A stretch of 64,000 bases of DNA. Source: Mycolicibacterium arenosum. GTDB lineage: Bacteria > Actinomycetota > Actinomycetes > Mycobacteriales > Mycobacteriaceae. The stretch spans positions 310,001 to 374,000 of the forward strand of contig NZ_JANDBD010000001.1 in the NCBI RefSeq assembly GCF_024320865.1, read 5' to 3'. Within the stretch, counting starts at the first letter, position 1. The number at the start of each line of letters is the position of its first letter. Below, piece by piece: positions 34,455 to 43,559 of the stretch. Both the position numbers and the translations under genes were made by a program. Below the pieces are notes generated by a model. The model was given only the letters and a program-made list of their open reading frames with translations, did no database searches and was not told where the DNA came from.

Positions 34455-35684
34455 TCAGGACAATGCCAGGGTCCACTCGGCGATGAGACGCCGGCGATGG
34501 GCCGCTTCCGGTGCGTTCACCGCGCTGGTGAGCGATGCCGTCATCGCGGTGACGGCGTCGCCGAAACGGCCCGTCCTGGCGAGCAACTCGCCGCGAACAG
34601 CGTGCCATCGATGATCGTCGACTCCCGGCTCGTCGTCCTCCAACTCCGCCAGTCCCGCTTCGGGACCGAACAACTCGGCGACTGCCACCGTTCTCGCCAG
34701 CCGCGCGGCCGAGCTCGGGTGCACCTCGATGAGCAGGTCGTAGAGCCGCACCACCTCGGCCCAGTCGGTTTCGGGGTAGGAGGGAGCGATCGCGTGCTCG
34801 GCGGCGATGGCAGCCTGGAGCTGGTAGGCGTCGGCGATACCGTCGGTGCGCCGAAGCGAGTCGTCCAACAGCCGGCGGCCCTCGCCGATCATCGCGGTGT
34901 CCCACGCGTCACGGTTCTGGTCGGCCAGCGGGACCGGGTCGCCGTTGCCGTCCGTGCGGGCGCGCCGCCGGGCCTCGGTGAGCAGCAGCAGTGACAGCAC
35001 CGCCATGGGCATGGCCTCGTCGGGCATGAGCGCGCAGACCAACCGGGCGAGTCGGACTGCTTCCCGGCAGCCGTCGACGTCGGTGAGTCCGGCGTGTCCC
35101 GATGCCGTGTGTGCGCTGGTGTAGGCGCTGTGGAGCACCGCGCACACCGCGGAAAGGCGCTGCGGCAGCTCGCTATCCGATGGAACCTGGTAGGGGATAC
35201 CGGCCTTGGCGATCTTCGCTCTGGTGCGTGTGAGTCGTTTGGCGACGGCGGATTCCGTGGTGAGTAGCACCGCGGCCAGCTCAGCGTTGCTGAGCCCGCA
35301 CAGGGTCCGGAGTGCCAGTGTGACAGCGGATTCCAATGACAGCGCCGGATGGGTGCAGGTGAACATGAGGCGGAGCATGTCGTCGTGCACGACGTGCTCC
35401 GGCGGCTCGCCGAGATCCAGGTGCACTGCCTCACGCTCCCTGGTTGTTCGCACCGACTCGCGGCGCAGCGCGTCGATGGCGGCGCGTTTCGCCGTCACGG
35501 TCAACCAGGCCCGCGGCGAGTCGGGTACGCCGCTGACGGGCCACTGCCGCATCGCGCGGATCGCCGCCTCCTGCACGGCGTCCTCTGCGAGCTGCAGGTC
35601 GCCGAGGATCCGGACGAGGGTGGCCAGGATGCGGGCGCCCTCGGTCCGGATCACCTCGGCGAGCTCGCGAGAGGCGTCGGTCAT
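34455..35684 (-). CDS. ECF-type RNA polymerase sigma factor, ECF42-like with C-terminal extension
   Basis: A 409-residue sigma factor. Region 2 (about 10-75) and region 4 (about 110-165, with LCGLSNAELAAVLLTTESAVAKRLTRTRAKI) are followed by a 230-residue TPR-like extension in place of an anti-sigma factor. This architecture and the upstream DGPF/YCII partner, overlapping it by 4 bases, define the ECF42 group, where the extension is thought to control activity. Target promoters are unknown. Confidence 0.86.
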   Translation of the reverse strand: MTDASRELAEVIRTEGARILATLVRILGDLQLAEDAVQEAAIRAMRQWPVSGVPDSPRAWLTVTAKRAAIDALRRESVRTTREREAVHLDLGEPPEHVVHDDMLRLMFTCTHPALSLESAVTLALRTLCGLSNAELAAVLLTTESAVAKRLTRTRAKIAKAGIPYQVPSDSELPQRLSAVCAVLHSAYTSAHTASGHAGLTDVDGCREAVRLARLVCALMPDEAMPMAVLSLLLLTEARRRARTDGNGDPVPLADQNRDAWDTAMIGEGRRLLDDSLRRTDGIADAYQLQAAIAAEHAIAPSYPETDWAEVVRLYDLLIEVHPSSAARLARTVAVAELFGPEAGLAELEDDEPGVDDHRWHAVRGELLARTGRFGDAVTAMTASLTSAVNAPEAAHRRRLIAEWTLALS

Positions 35685-36031
35685 CCGCCGAAGTCGATGA
35701 CGGGGCGAACCTCGACCGCTCCGTTCCAGGCCGCGGGGATGTCGGCGACGATGCGCACTGCCTCGTCGAGATCGGCCGCGTCGATGAGGTAGAAGCCCGT
35801 CAGAGCCTCCTTCGTCTCGGCGTACGGCCCGTCGCTGAGTACGACGTCGCCACCGCGGGCTCCTCGCACTCGGACCGTGGTCGCGGTGCTGGTGGGGTGA
35901 AGCGCGGCACCGCCGCGGATGGTGTCCGCGTGGGTGGCACCGAACTGGCCGTACTCGGCCATCTCGGCGGCCTGTTCGGGAGCCGACCAGTCGACATCGG
36001 CGGTGTAGATGATTGCGGCGTACTGAGGCAT
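35681..36031 (-). CDS. YCII-related (DGPF) domain protein
   Basis: A 116-residue protein with the DGPYAETKEALTGFYLIDAADLDEAV signature at about 66-91 that names the DGPF group of YCII-like proteins. These are almost always encoded next to ECF42 sigma factors and are likely targets or modulators of them. ATG at 36031, with GGAG 6 bases upstream on the minus strand. Confidence 0.86.
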   Translation of the reverse strand: MPQYAAIIYTADVDWSAPEQAAEMAEYGQFGATHADTIRGGAALHPTSTATTVRVRGARGGDVVLSDGPYAETKEALTGFYLIDAADLDEAVRIVADIPAAWNGAVEVRPVIDFGG

Positions 36032-36185
36032 GACTGCTCCTTCTATTCGACGGATGCCCGAAATGGGATCTCATCAAGAAGACGAACGGCCCGCACCCGA
36101 AAAGGACACCAGGGGCGTTCGGAGTTTCACGACGCCCGACGCCCGAGCCGGTAACAGTCGGCCTGTGGACGACGAAGACCACACC

Positions 36186-36545
36186 ATGAAGCGAATCCAC
36201 ACCGCGCTCGTCGCATCGCTGGCTGCGGCCGCTGCCGCCACCGCCCTCGCCGCTCCCGCCCAGGCCGATCCGTCCGACCAGTTCCTGTCCGACCTGGCGG
36301 GTGCCGGGCTGGGCGACATCGATCCGGGGATGGCGACGTCCGTCGGGCAGCAGGTGTGCCCGATGCTCGCCGAACCGGGTCAGCAGTTGGCCGACGTCGC
36401 AGGTGAGGTGTCCGGTGCGCTGGGCCGCCCGCTCGGTCCCGCCACGATGTTCACCGGACTCGCGATAACGATGTTCTGCCCCGGCGCGGTCGCCTCGCTC
36501 GCCAATGGCGACATGCCGCTCCCGCTGGATCTGCTCGGAATCTGA
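36186..36545 (+). CDS. Secreted DUF732 protein
   Basis: A 119-residue protein with a Sec signal peptide (about 1-27, cleavage after AQA). The mature part, DPSDQFLSDLAGAGLGDID, then a pair of cysteines (VCPML and MFCPG), matches mycobacterial DUF732 proteins, small exported helical proteins of unknown function. ATG at 36186. It converges on the universal stress protein gene 7 bases downstream. Confidence 0.8.
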   Translation: MKRIHTALVASLAAAAAATALAAPAQADPSDQFLSDLAGAGLGDIDPGMATSVGQQVCPMLAEPGQQLADVAGEVSGALGRPLGPATMFTGLAITMFCPGAVASLANGDMPLPLDLLGI

Positions 36546-36552
36546 GGCGGGC

Positions 36553-37425
36553 TCAACGCCCGTGAGCGACGATCACGGGGATGCTCGCCGATTGAACGAC
36601 GGCGTGGCTCACCGAACCGAGCAGCACGCCCGTGACGCCGCCGTATCCGTGACTGCCGACGACGATGAGCTGCACCGGTTCCGGGAACTCGACGAGGCGG
36701 CGGGCCGGCTGATCGCGCACGACGGCGCGGCGCATGGTGACCGCCGGGTACCGACGTTGCCACGGCGCCAACTGCTCGCCGAGCCAGGTGTCGAGATCGC
36801 CGGCGAGTTCGTGGAAGGCGGTATCGGAGAACTCCCACGCGCCGGGTGCCCACCACGCGTGGAGCGCGATGAGGTCGACTCCGCGCAGCGATGCCTCGAG
36901 GCATGCGATCTCGAGGGCGTGTTCCGAGGATCGTGAGCCGTCGACGCCGACGAGCACCGGAGCGGTGTCGAACGTGTCGATCCGGGAGCCGTCCTGGTGG
37001 ACGACGGCAACCGGGCAGCGGGCGTCGTGCAGTACCCCGCTACTCACCGAGCCGAGCAGTGCGCGCGAGAACGCACCACTGCCCGAGCGTCCCACCACCA
37101 GCAGGTCGGCGCGTGCGGGAAGGTCGACCAGAGCGGGCACCGCTGCACCGGGATGCAGGACGGTGGATACCTGTAGGGAGCCGTCCGTACAGTCCTTCGC
37201 CAGTCCGGTCGCGTCATCCAGGATCTGTTGCGCCGACTCCCGCGCCCCGTCGAGGACGTCGACGGGGACCGGCGTCACCACCCACGAACCGGCGATCGGC
37301 GGAATCGCGGTCACGATGGTGAGCGGCACGTCGCGCACGGCCGCGTCGCGGGCGGCCCACCGCACCGCACCGAGGGCGGAGGGCGATCCGTCGACACCGA
37401 CGACCACGCCGGCTCGGGCGGGCAT
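36553..37425 (-). CDS. Universal stress protein, two USP domains
   Basis: A 290-residue tandem USP. Domain 1 begins VVVGVDGSPSALGAVRWAARDA and domain 2 begins VLVGVDGSRSSEHALEIACLEA. Both keep the ATP-binding signature GxxGxG...GS (GRSGSGAFSRALLGS; GSHGYGGVTGVLLGS), so ATP binding is expected. Last gene of a five-gene minus-strand run from hspX; its ATG shares one base with the previous stop. In M. tuberculosis such tandem USPs belong to the DosR dormancy regulon. Confidence 0.9.
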   Translation of the reverse strand: MPARAGVVVGVDGSPSALGAVRWAARDAAVRDVPLTIVTAIPPIAGSWVVTPVPVDVLDGARESAQQILDDATGLAKDCTDGSLQVSTVLHPGAAVPALVDLPARADLLVVGRSGSGAFSRALLGSVSSGVLHDARCPVAVVHQDGSRIDTFDTAPVLVGVDGSRSSEHALEIACLEASLRGVDLIALHAWWAPGAWEFSDTAFHELAGDLDTWLGEQLAPWQRRYPAVTMRRAVVRDQPARRLVEFPEPVQLIVVGSHGYGGVTGVLLGSVSHAVVQSASIPVIVAHGR

Positions 37426-38306
37426 CACCGCTCCCCGTGTGCGTGACACACCATGACCGGAATATGGCTGTGGTGCAACATGTTCAAGCTGGTCGACCCG
37501 AGCATCACGGAGGCGACGGTGCTTCGCCAGTGATTGCCGACCACGACCAACTGCGCCCCGTCGCTGTGCTTCAGCAGAGCGGAGCCCGGCTTGGACTCCT
37601 CGACGACGCAGGCCACGTCGACGTCGGGATAGCGCGTCCGCCAGGGTGCGACGGCGTTCTCGAGAAACGACGACTCGGCCGCCGCCACGGCGTCCCAGTC
37701 GACGAAGTACGGCAGGGCGGAGCGTTCGGCCTGTTGCTTCACCGTCCACGCGTGTACCGCCCGTACGGGAGCGCCCAGGTGGGCGGCGTAGTGGAACGCC
37801 GTGGCGAGGGCGGCCTGCCCTGCGGGTGTGGCGTCGAGGCCCACCACGACGGGCCGGGTGTCCGGCTCGGCGATGTCGCGCCACACCACCACGGGGCACG
37901 AGGCGTGTGTCGCAACAGCCAGTGACGTCGCGCCCATCAGCAGCGCGGCCGTCGGACTCACGTCGTCGCAGCCGACGACCACGAGCGATGCGCTCTTGCT
38001 CGCGCGGATCAGGGTCTCCTCGGCTGTCTCCCAGACGAATTCGGTACTCGTCGACACGGCGGGGCAGTGCTGGTGAACCACTTCCTCGGCACGCGCGAGC
38101 ACCCGCGTAGCGGCGTCCTCCTGGGCGTCGGGGGCCGAGGCGCGGATGGCGACGACGGCCGCCTCCGAGATGTGGTGTCCGGTACCGGGCAGCGAATGCA
38201 GCAGTCGCAGAGGGACACCGAGCCGCGAGGCCATGGCAGCGGCCCAGCACGCCGCGCCCGTACTGCTCGTCGATCCGTCGACCCCGACGACGATCTCGGC
38301 CATCAC
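37425..38306 (-). CDS. Universal stress protein, two domains with degenerate ATP motifs
   Basis: A 293-residue tandem USP starting [23 protein letters not shown]. The first ATP loop reads [15 protein letters not shown] and the second [15 protein letters not shown], both lacking the central GxG, so nucleotide binding may be weak or lost. It overlaps the phosphoribosyltransferase-esterase gene by 4 bases. Part of the hspX operon. Confidence 0.88.
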   Translation of the reverse strand: MMAEIVVGVDGSTSSTGAACWAAAMASRLGVPLRLLHSLPGTGHHISEAAVVAIRASAPDAQEDAATRVLARAEEVVHQHCPAVSTSTEFVWETAEETLIRASKSASLVVVGCDDVSPTAALLMGATSLAVATHASCPVVVWRDIAEPDTRPVVVGLDATPAGQAALATAFHYAAHLGAPVRAVHAWTVKQQAERSALPYFVDWDAVAAAESSFLENAVAPWRTRYPDVDVACVVEESKPGSALLKHSDGAQLVVVGNHWRSTVASVMLGSTSLNMLHHSHIPVMVCHAHGER

Positions 38307-40342
38307 AAGCCGCTCGGGTAGGTCTCGGGGGTCTGCCCCGCGTACCGCACGCTGATCGGTTCCAGAGGCGTCAGCGCGCTCGTGACGTCGATGTGGATGA
38401 GGGCGTCGTACTGGTCGGCGGGCCGTACGTGGAAGTAGTGGCTGTGTCGCTCCGTTTCGGGCCGGTAGATCACGCCGATGGCTCGGTGCAGCCGAACGCC
38501 GTTCAGTACGTCACCGGCCTCACGCGGCCCGCTCTGATCCATCCGGACGAGGAACGACGGTTCACCGGTGTCGTGGAGGAGCTCCTCCAGGCTTCCCGGT
38601 AATCCGGGCCGCACCGTCTTGCACTCCGACGGCCCGCCCCAGTCGCTGGCGGCGGTGACGGTGCCCCGATGGGTGGTGAATCCGATGAGCCGACATGCGC
38701 CCCTGACGCGTCCCCGGACGAGTTGGCCGAGCGTCTGCTGGCCGTCGCTCCCCAATTCGCTCGCGCGGGCGTCGCCGACGTGCGAATTATGGGCCCACAC
38801 CACGATTCTGGTCGATCCGGTGGCACCGCTCCGCTCGTCGAGGTGGCGTCGCAGAGCATCCAGGGTGTCGGCCATGTGGGTGTCGCGGAGATTCCACGAC
38901 TCCACCCGCCCGCGGAACATGGCGCGGTAGTACGCCTCCGCATCGCGTACGGTCGCCGCGTTCTGTGTCGCACAGAACAACTCGTCCTCGGCCAGCGCGC
39001 CGTCGCGGTGCAGGAACGCCATGCGGTTGCGCTGCAATTCGACGAGCTGGCTGACGGCCTGCCGCTCGCACGATTCACCGGCCCCGAATGCGGCGGCGTA
39101 CCCGTAGGCCTGGCCGTCCTCGCCGGACGTGTGGTCGAAACACGCGTAGCGGTGGCGGGCCCTCGTCGCCGCGACGGGGTCGACGGTGTCGAGGTAGTCG
39201 ACGACGGCCTGCATCGAGCGGTGCAGGCTGTAGAGATCGAGGCCGTAGAAACCCGCCTGTGACGACGCCTCGCGCCCCTGGTTGTGCTCACGCAGCCAGT
39301 CGACGAAGTCACGGACCACGTCGTTGCGCCACATCCACGCGGGAAACCGTTCGAATCCGCCGAGCGCCTCGTCGGCGGTGCGATCCTCGCTCCGGCCGCG
39401 CACGAAGCGGTTGACCCGGTATGCGTCGGGCCAGTCGGCTTCGGCGGCGACCGCGGTGAAGCCCTTGTGTTCGATGAGCCAGCGGGTGATCTCGGCGCGG
39501 GCGCGATAGAACTCGTGAGTGCCGTGTGAGCTCTCGCCGATCAGCACGACTCGGGCATCGCCGATCAGATCGTCGAGTACCTCGGGTGCCGGTACGCCGC
39601 CCGGAGCGGGAATGGCGATGCGGCGCAAGGCCTCTGGTGCGCGGTGCTGTGGCGTCGCCGGGCCCGATGCCGGGCGCGTCGGAGTGCCCAGCAGCTTGCG
39701 GACCTCGCCGTCGGTCACTTGCGTGAAGTCCCAGTACGACGCACCGACCGCCAGGAAGGGCGTCGGCATCGACGCGCAGACGAAGTCGTCCACCATCGCC
39801 GCGAACTCCCGACAGGTCGACTCCGGGGCCGCGGGCACGGCGATCACCACGTGTGCGGGCTCGTGCTCGCGGATGGCGAGAACGGCGGCCAGCATGCTGG
39901 ACCCCGTGGCGAGGCCGTCATCGACGAGGATCACCGTCTTGCCCGCCAGTTCGAGCGGCGGCCGGTCACCCCGGTACGCCCCTTCCCGCCGGATCAGTTC
40001 CCGCGCTTGCTCTTCGACGATCTGCCTGAGCCGTCCCGGCGACACCTTAAGCCCCCGGACGACGTCGTCGTTGACCACCGTGCGTCCCCCGCTGGCGATG
40101 GCCCCCATGGCGAATTCCTCGTGTCCGGGGACGCCGAGCTTGCGGACCACGAAGCAGTCCACGGGCGCAGCCAGTGCGCGGGCGACTTCCCAGGCCACCG
40201 GGACGCCACCGCGGGCGAGTCCGAGCACGATCACGTCGTCGCGGTCCCGATAGGCGCCGAGCAACTCGCCGAGCACTCTGCCGGCTTCGTAGCGGTCGCG
40301 GAACACCGCGGCGCTCGCGCTGTGTACCGGACTGTGAGTCAT
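38303..40342 (-). CDS. Phosphoribosyltransferase / erythromycin esterase-like fusion (Rv2030c type)
   Basis: A 679-residue two-domain protein. The N-terminal phosphoribosyltransferase domain (about 10-215) has the PRPP loop [14 protein letters not shown] near 117. The C-terminal domain (about 240-660) is erythromycin-esterase/succinoglycan-like, with [17 protein letters not shown] near 263, [16 protein letters not shown] near 300 and [11 protein letters not shown] near 527. Rv2030c, a DosR-regulon protein, has the same fusion and a length of 681. Its biochemical role is undefined. ATG at 40342 lies 16 bases after the DUF1876 gene. Confidence 0.88.
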   Translation of the reverse strand: MTHSPVHSASAAVFRDRYEAGRVLGELLGAYRDRDDVIVLGLARGGVPVAWEVARALAAPVDCFVVRKLGVPGHEEFAMGAIASGGRTVVNDDVVRGLKVSPGRLRQIVEEQARELIRREGAYRGDRPPLELAGKTVILVDDGLATGSSMLAAVLAIREHEPAHVVIAVPAAPESTCREFAAMVDDFVCASMPTPFLAVGASYWDFTQVTDGEVRKLLGTPTRPASGPATPQHRAPEALRRIAIPAPGGVPAPEVLDDLIGDARVVLIGESSHGTHEFYRARAEITRWLIEHKGFTAVAAEADWPDAYRVNRFVRGRSEDRTADEALGGFERFPAWMWRNDVVRDFVDWLREHNQGREASSQAGFYGLDLYSLHRSMQAVVDYLDTVDPVAATRARHRYACFDHTSGEDGQAYGYAAAFGAGESCERQAVSQLVELQRNRMAFLHRDGALAEDELFCATQNAATVRDAEAYYRAMFRGRVESWNLRDTHMADTLDALRRHLDERSGATGSTRIVVWAHNSHVGDARASELGSDGQQTLGQLVRGRVRGACRLIGFTTHRGTVTAASDWGGPSECKTVRPGLPGSLEELLHDTGEPSFLVRMDQSGPREAGDVLNGVRLHRAIGVIYRPETERHSHYFHVRPADQYDALIHIDVTSALTPLEPISVRYAGQTPETYPSGL

Positions 40343-40358
40343 CGTCAGCTCCCGTCGT

Positions 40359-40631
40359 TCACGCGGACCGCACGGTCGCGATGGCTTCGATGTCGATAGC
40401 GGCGTCGGTGAACAGTTGGCGCACCACGTGGGACAGTGCGCGGGCCAGTGCCAGCTTCTCGCCGACGCGGCGTTCGGCCTCGTCGTCGGCGTCGAGTCGC
40501 GAGAGCCCGCGGCCGACGACGGTGGTCCCGTTCCAGTGCACCCGCGCCACGGCACGGTTGTGGTGGTTGTACTCGTCGAAGACGATCGTCACCACGGGGT
40601 CGTCGCCGTGGCGAGGTGAGCTGGTGGGCAT
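40359..40631 (-). CDS. DUF1876 small protein (Rv1738 type)
   Basis: A 90-residue protein with the DUF1876 pattern: [26 protein letters not shown], then [37 protein letters not shown]. tuberculosis Rv1738 is one of the most hypoxia-induced DosR genes, and its structure resembles ribosome hibernation factors. Encoded between hspX and the Rv2030c-type gene, a setting that supports the dormancy assignment. Confidence 0.82.
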   Translation of the reverse strand: MPTSSPRHGDDPVVTIVFDEYNHHNRAVARVHWNGTTVVGRGLSRLDADDEAERRVGEKLALARALSHVVRQLFTDAAIDIEAIATVRSA

Positions 40632-40669
40632 GTCGTTCCTGTCCTGGCGGGTCGCGATCGTCTGTCGCG

Positions 40670-41104
40670 TTACTCGGAGCCGGTCACCTGGATGCGCTTC
40701 TCGGCGGGCTGCGCATCCGAAACCGCCACGGAGACCGTGAGGATGCCCTTCTCGTAGGTTGCGGTGATGTCGTTCTCGTCGGCGCCGACCGGCAGACCGA
40801 TCGTGCGTACGAACGAGCCGTAGCTGAACTCCGAGCGTCCGTTGCCCTCGCTCTTCTCCGTGCGCTCCGCCTTGATGGTCAGCTGGCCGTCGCGCACCGT
40901 CACGTCGACGTCCTTGGCGGGGTCGATGCCCGGCATCTCGGCTCGGACTTCGTAGCGGCCGTCCTTCATCTCGTCCTCCAGTCGCATGAGCCGGCTGTCG
41001 AGCGCGGGCCGCAAACCTCCGAACGACGGGAACGCGGAGAGGAGATCGGCGAACTCGGGAAGCAGTGAATGTCCGCGGCGATGGACGGGAAGTGTGCTTG
41101 CCAT
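40670..41104 (-). CDS. hspX: Alpha-crystallin small heat shock protein HspX (Acr)
   Basis: A 144-residue HSP20 chaperone, the same length as M. tuberculosis HspX. The stretch LRPALDSRLMRLEDEMKDGRYEVRAEMPGIDPAKDVDVTVRDGQL is nearly that of Rv2031c. The alpha-crystallin domain spans about 42-135. It prevents aggregation and thickens the cell wall in hypoxic non-growing cells. First gene of the minus-strand operon running to 36553, with DosR-box-like sites upstream. Confidence 0.96.
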   Translation of the reverse strand: MASTLPVHRRGHSLLPEFADLLSAFPSFGGLRPALDSRLMRLEDEMKDGRYEVRAEMPGIDPAKDVDVTVRDGQLTIKAERTEKSEGNGRSEFSYGSFVRTIGLPVGADENDITATYEKGILTVSVAVSDAQPAEKRIQVTGSE

Positions 41105-41181
41105 GGTTTTCCTCCAATGTTTCTCGCTATTCGCGCCGTATCCGACACGTCGATCCGACCACTGGCCTCAGGTCACGGGTA

Positions 41182-41195
41182 GGGGCCGAAGTCCC
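41182..41195. promoter_or_regulatory. DosR-box-like site in the hspX/ctaD divergent region
   Basis: GGGGCCGAAGTCCC compared with the DosR core GGGACTWWAGTCCC agrees at 11 of 14 positions and keeps the AGTCCC half-site intact. It lies 78 bases upstream of hspX. Confidence 0.5.
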
Positions 41196-41217
41196 CCAAC
41201 GCGAGGTCGTTCGTCGC

Positions 41218-41231
41218 GGGACCTAGGACCA
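41218..41231. promoter_or_regulatory. Weak DosR-like site in the hspX/ctaD divergent region
   Basis: GGGACCTAGGACCA keeps the left GGGAC half of the DosR core and a partial right half. It may be a secondary, lower-affinity site, as the DosR protein usually binds two boxes at strong promoters. Confidence 0.35.
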
Positions 41232-41242
41232 CGTCTCAAGGA

Positions 41243-41256
41243 GTGACTTTCGTCCC
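41243..41256. promoter_or_regulatory. DosR-box-like site nearest the oxidase subunit I gene
   Basis: GTGACTTTCGTCCC agrees with GGGACTWWAGTCCC at 12 of 14 positions, the best match in the window. It lies 85 bases upstream of the ctaD-like gene and 138 bases from hspX, so it could serve either direction. Confidence 0.55.
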
Positions 41257-41340
41257 TAGCTGAGGCGATTCGCGCGCTGCAGAGTCGGGTGTTCGTGCAA
41301 CGACTCTGGAGGCCGAGATGCCGAATCACGTTCGACGGGG

Positions 41341-43056
41341 GTGCGAGTGGTAGCCGAAGCGCCGGCGCCGCCGGAGCTCAAGGCCCGCCGTCCTTTTCCG
41401 GCCCGCCTCGGCCCCAGGGGCAACCTGATCTACAAGCTCGTCACGACGACCGACCACAAGCTGATCGGGATCATGTACTGCGTCGCCTGCTTCGCCTTCT
41501 TCATGGTCGGCGGTTTGATGGCGCTGTTCATGAGGATGGAGTTGGCCTCATCGGGACTGCAGTTCCTGTCCAATGAGCAGTACAACCAGCTGTTCACCAT
41601 GCACGGCACGGCGATGCTGCTGTTCTACGCCACGCCCATCGTGTTCGGCTTCGCCAACCTGGTGCTACCACTGCAGATCGGGGCGCCCGACGTCGCGTTT
41701 CCGCGGCTGAACGCGCTGTCGTTCTGGCTCTTCGTGTTCGGCGCGCTCATCGCGCTGAGCGGATTCATCACGCCCAGTGGCGCTGCAGATTTCGGCTGGA
41801 CCGCGTACCCGCCGCTGTCCGGCATCGAGCACAGTCCCGGTCCGGGTGCCGACCTGTGGATTCTCGGGCTCGGAGTGGGCGGACTCGGCACGATCCTCGG
41901 CGCGGTGAACATGATCACCACGGTCGTCTGCCTGCGCGCGCCGGGAATGACGATGTTCCGGATGCCGATCTTCACCTGGACCATCTTGGTGACGTCGATC
42001 CTGGTGCTACTCGTGTTCCCGCTTCTGACGTCGGCGCTGCTGGCGCTGGCCGCGGACAGACACCTGGGGGCACACATCTACGACCCCGCCAACGGCGGCG
42101 CCATCCTCTACCAGCACCTGTTCTGGTTCTTCGGGCACCCCGAGGTGTACGTCATCGCACTGCCGTTCTTCGGGATCATCAGCGAGGTCGTGCCGGTGTT
42201 CAGCCGCAAGCCGATCTTCGGCTACACCACGCTCGTCTACGCCACCATCGCCATCGCGGCGCTGTCGATGGCGGTGTGGGCGCACCACATGTACGCCACC
42301 GGCGCAGTACTCCTGCCGTTCTTCTCGTTCATGACGTTCCTCATCGCGGTGCCGACCGGGATCAAGTTCTTCAACTGGATAGGCACGATGTGGAAGGGCC
42401 AGTTGACGTACGAGACGCCGATGCTCTTCGCCGTGGGATTCATGGTGACTTTCCTCCTCGGTGGTCTGTCCGGCGTGCTGTTGGCCAGCCCCCCGTTGGA
42501 CTTCCACGTCACGGACAGCTACTTCGTGGTCGCGCACTTCCACTACACCCTCTTCGGCACCATCGTGTTCGCCACCTATGCGGGCATCTACTTCTGGTTC
42601 CCGAAGATGACCGGCCGGCTGCTCGACGAGCGGTTGGGCAAGCTGCACTTCTGGCTGACGTTCATCGGCTTTCACACCACGTTTCTGGTGCAGCACTGGC
42701 TGGGTGACGAGGGTATGCCGCGCCGCTACGCCGATTACCTCCCGTCGGACGGATTCACGGGTCTGAACGTGATCTCCACGGCGGGGGCGTTCCTGCTCGG
42801 CATCGCGATGCTGCCGTTCGTGTGGAACGTGTTCAAGAGCTGGCGCTACGGCGAACCCGTCGTCGTGGACGACCCGTGGGGTCACGGCAACTCGCTGGAG
42901 TGGGCCACCAGCTGTCCGCCGCCGCGGCACAACTTCACCGAACTGCCCCGAATCCGTTCGGAGCGGCCGGCATTCGAGCTGCACTACCCGCACATGGTCG
43001 AACGTATGCGCGTCGAGGCGCACGCGGGTCGAAGTGCTTCCGGAGACGAGAGCTAG
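41341..43056 (+). CDS. Cytochrome c oxidase subunit I, aa3-type CtaD paralogue
   Basis: A 571-residue heme-copper oxidase subunit I with 12 membrane helices. Expected ligands are present: heme a histidine in MHGTAM near 87, the CuB histidine and crosslinked tyrosine in GHPEVY near 265, the CuB pair in WAHHMY near 314, and heme a3/a histidines in AHFHYT near 400. It reduces O2 to water. No subunit II, III or heme-assembly gene adjoins it, so it must borrow partners encoded elsewhere. GTG at 41341. Located divergently from hspX behind DosR-like boxes, and convergent with the GNAT gene (4-base overlap). Confidence 0.92.
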   Translation: MRVVAEAPAPPELKARRPFPARLGPRGNLIYKLVTTTDHKLIGIMYCVACFAFFMVGGLMALFMRMELASSGLQFLSNEQYNQLFTMHGTAMLLFYATPIVFGFANLVLPLQIGAPDVAFPRLNALSFWLFVFGALIALSGFITPSGAADFGWTAYPPLSGIEHSPGPGADLWILGLGVGGLGTILGAVNMITTVVCLRAPGMTMFRMPIFTWTILVTSILVLLVFPLLTSALLALAADRHLGAHIYDPANGGAILYQHLFWFFGHPEVYVIALPFFGIISEVVPVFSRKPIFGYTTLVYATIAIAALSMAVWAHHMYATGAVLLPFFSFMTFLIAVPTGIKFFNWIGTMWKGQLTYETPMLFAVGFMVTFLLGGLSGVLLASPPLDFHVTDSYFVVAHFHYTLFGTIVFATYAGIYFWFPKMTGRLLDERLGKLHFWLTFIGFHTTFLVQHWLGDEGMPRRYADYLPSDGFTGLNVISTAGAFLLGIAMLPFVWNVFKSWRYGEPVVVDDPWGHGNSLEWATSCPPPRHNFTELPRIRSERPAFELHYPHMVERMRVEAHAGRSASGDES

Positions 43057-43559
43057 GAGAGCGCGTCCAGATCGACGTCGATGTCGAACACCGAGCCGTC
43101 GCGGTGCCAGGTGACCGGCACGTGTGCGTCGTTGATCACTCGGCGCATGTCGTGGTTCTCGGCCAGAACGTCGGCGACCAGGTGGTGTTCGCCGTTGCGG
43201 CGTGCGATGTCGAAGAGGTGGGCGAGCAGTGCCGTGCCGATGCCGCGATCGTGCTGGTCGTGCGCGACCACGAGCGCGACTTCGGCGCGACCGGCGGCGG
43301 GCAGCGGCGTGTAGTTCGCCACCCCGACCAGTTCGCCGTGATCGAACGCCCCGAGCGAGACACCCTCAGCCGCGGATGCGGTCACGGAGTCGGCCCATTG
43401 CGGCATGTATCGCGGATGGGCCGTGAAGAATCGCAGGTACTTCTCCTCGCCGGACAGCGAATCTGCCAGTCCGAGAACGGAATCGACGTCTTCAGGACAC
43501 AGCGGGCGAACTAGCGCGTGCGTCCCGTCGCGCAGGGTGACCGTTCGGCCGGCGGACAT
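43053..43559 (-). CDS. GNAT-family acetyltransferase
   Basis: A 168-residue GNAT protein. The acetyl-CoA loop [21 protein letters not shown] is at about 99-119, and [11 protein letters not shown] near 36 resembles the acetyltransferase domain of the mycobacterial protein-lysine acetylase Pat (Rv0998), but the cyclic-nucleotide-binding domain of Pat is missing. It starts at the base next to the stop of the upstream USP gene, so the two are co-expressed. Substrate unknown, possibly acyl-CoA synthetases or USPs. Confidence 0.84.
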   Translation of the reverse strand: MSAGRTVTLRDGTHALVRPLCPEDVDSVLGLADSLSGEEKYLRFFTAHPRYMPQWADSVTASAAEGVSLGAFDHGELVGVANYTPLPAAGRAEVALVVAHDQHDRGIGTALLAHLFDIARRNGEHHLVADVLAENHDMRRVINDAHVPVTWHRDGSVFDIDVDLDALS

